From Strigamia acuminata (Eukaryota > Arthropoda > Chilopoda > Geophilomorpha > Linotaeniidae), in the NCBI GenBank assembly GCA_949358305.1, contig OX442317.1, forward strand, positions 12,900,186-12,964,185: a stretch of DNA of 64,000 nt, written 5' to 3'. A program made the position numbers and the translations under genes. The notes under the pieces were generated by a model. That model had not been told where the DNA came from and ran no database searches. It saw only the letters and a program-made list of their open reading frames with translations. This document shows, one piece after another, positions 63,622-64,000 of the stretch (position 1 is the stretch's first letter; each line of letters begins with the position of its first letter).

Positions 63622-63694
63622 CTTAAGCACAGAGCGAATCTAAATGGATTTCATTTTTTTATATAAAAATAATTTAAGAAATAAAATAAATTAA
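63622..63694 (-). promoter_or_regulatory. Polymerase leader with TATA-like box and 4-codon uORF
   Basis: Between the inverted repeat and the polymerase ATG the minus strand has TATATAAAAAAATG, with the TATA-like part at 63655-63664. The ATG at 63654 opens a four-codon frame (MKSI, 63640-63654), ending 18 bases before the polymerase ATG. If the TATA box sets a start about 30 bases downstream, transcription would begin near 63633 and skip the small frame. A transcript from the inverted repeat would include it. Confidence 0.45.
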
Positions 63695-64000
63695 ACAAAC
63701 ACTAAGCATGATGCCAGAGCTAAGCCAGCCGTGCCATAAACAGGCCGACTTTGTTAGCCTGACTGATCAAACAAACAAACAAACAAACACCACTCGAGGG
63801 GGGGTGCAGACAATTCAACCAGCAGCCACAAATCATCAACTGCTCAATTAACACACATCAGCTGAATGCCAGAGCTAAGTCAGCCGTACCATCAGCTGGC
63901 CGACATCATTAGTTCCGACACTTCAGTCACTTCTGACTCTTGCTTACCTTGAAAATCTTGTCCCGTCTTGTCCTGTCTTGCCTTTTCTTGTCCTGTCTTG
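63695..64000 (-). repeat. Polinton right inverted repeat (minimum extent)
   Basis: Matches the left copy in reverse complement up to the last base of the window, so the true repeat is longer than 305 bp. It lies 73 bases behind the polymerase ATG. Any promoter in the outer repeat would read inward, in the direction of the polymerase gene. Confidence 0.93.

Larger units (their letters stand above)
43858..64000. mobile_element. Polinton/Maverick (adintovirus-like) element, right end cut
   Basis: The element is defined by inverted repeats and by the signature gene set: protein-primed DNA polymerase B, RVE-type integrase with chromodomain, adenain-like protease, FtsK/HerA-type packaging ATPase, and minor and major capsid proteins. 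Visible length is 20.1 kb, of which 6.4 kb is a later BEL/Pao insertion, leaving about 13.7 kb of own sequence plus unseen termini. The left terminus is probably further left than 43858 (anywhere between 42168 and 43858). The integrase, polymerase, ATPase and capsid frames are open; one protease gene is disrupted and the PLA2 gene has a frame break. Confidence 0.92.

Overview
The window reads as repeat-rich metazoan DNA, most likely from an arthropod. No bacterial gene organisation, tRNA, rRNA or ordinary host gene was seen. The arthropod call is an inference from two BEL/Pao retrotransposons with intact reading frames, a Polinton/Maverick (adintovirus-like) element, TATA boxes paired with arthropod-style TCAGTT initiators, and a short TTAGG-type run.

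Layout. (1) 1-2171: the 5' part of a BEL/Pao-like element on the minus strand (first codons of gag, leader, primer-binding site, LTR), running off the left edge. (2) 2172-33877: about 28 kb of a roughly 140/147-bp satellite with nested higher-order repeats. It is interrupted twice by an identical 1,641-bp solo-LTR-like insert (12451-14091 and 21825-23465); both copies sit inside a duplicated block of about 5 kb offset by 9,374 bp. (3) 33878-42167: a BEL/Pao element on the minus strand with one 1,758-codon gag-pol frame. Its two LTR copies match over 643 bp, and the 5' LTR copy stops abruptly at 42167. (4) 42168-43857: a regulatory-looking stretch containing a TTTGACC array, two AP-1/ETS pairs, five perfect heat-shock elements and three tandem TATA+initiator promoters, all pointing right. 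(5) 43858-64000: a Polinton/adintovirus-like element bounded by inverted repeats of at least 305 bp (43858-44162 and 63695-64000); the right end is cut by the window.

The Polinton carries, on the minus strand, a 93-codon unknown, an adenain-like protease, a chromodomain integrase, a PLA2 gene with a separate-frame zinc ribbon, and protein-primed DNA polymerase B. On the plus strand it carries the packaging ATPase, a 407-residue conserved-type protein, minor capsid, a 51-codon small ORF, major capsid, a small basic/hydrophobic virion-type protein, a second adenain-like protease and a coiled-coil fibre-like protein. The second protease gene is split by a BEL/Pao insertion (51444-57867) with 549-bp LTRs that look identical and a 5-bp ACGTT target duplication, so that insertion is recent.

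Together the Polinton genes form a replication module (polymerase, integrase), a packaging and capsid module (ATPase, minor and major capsid, protease) and accessory entry-type proteins (PLA2, fibre-like). The most unusual signals are the inducible-promoter-like region abutting the inverted repeat, the T(T/A)AAAAA runs before nearly every Polinton start codon, A-tracts at several gene junctions that place the downstream frame at -1, and the presence of two distinct adenain-like proteases.
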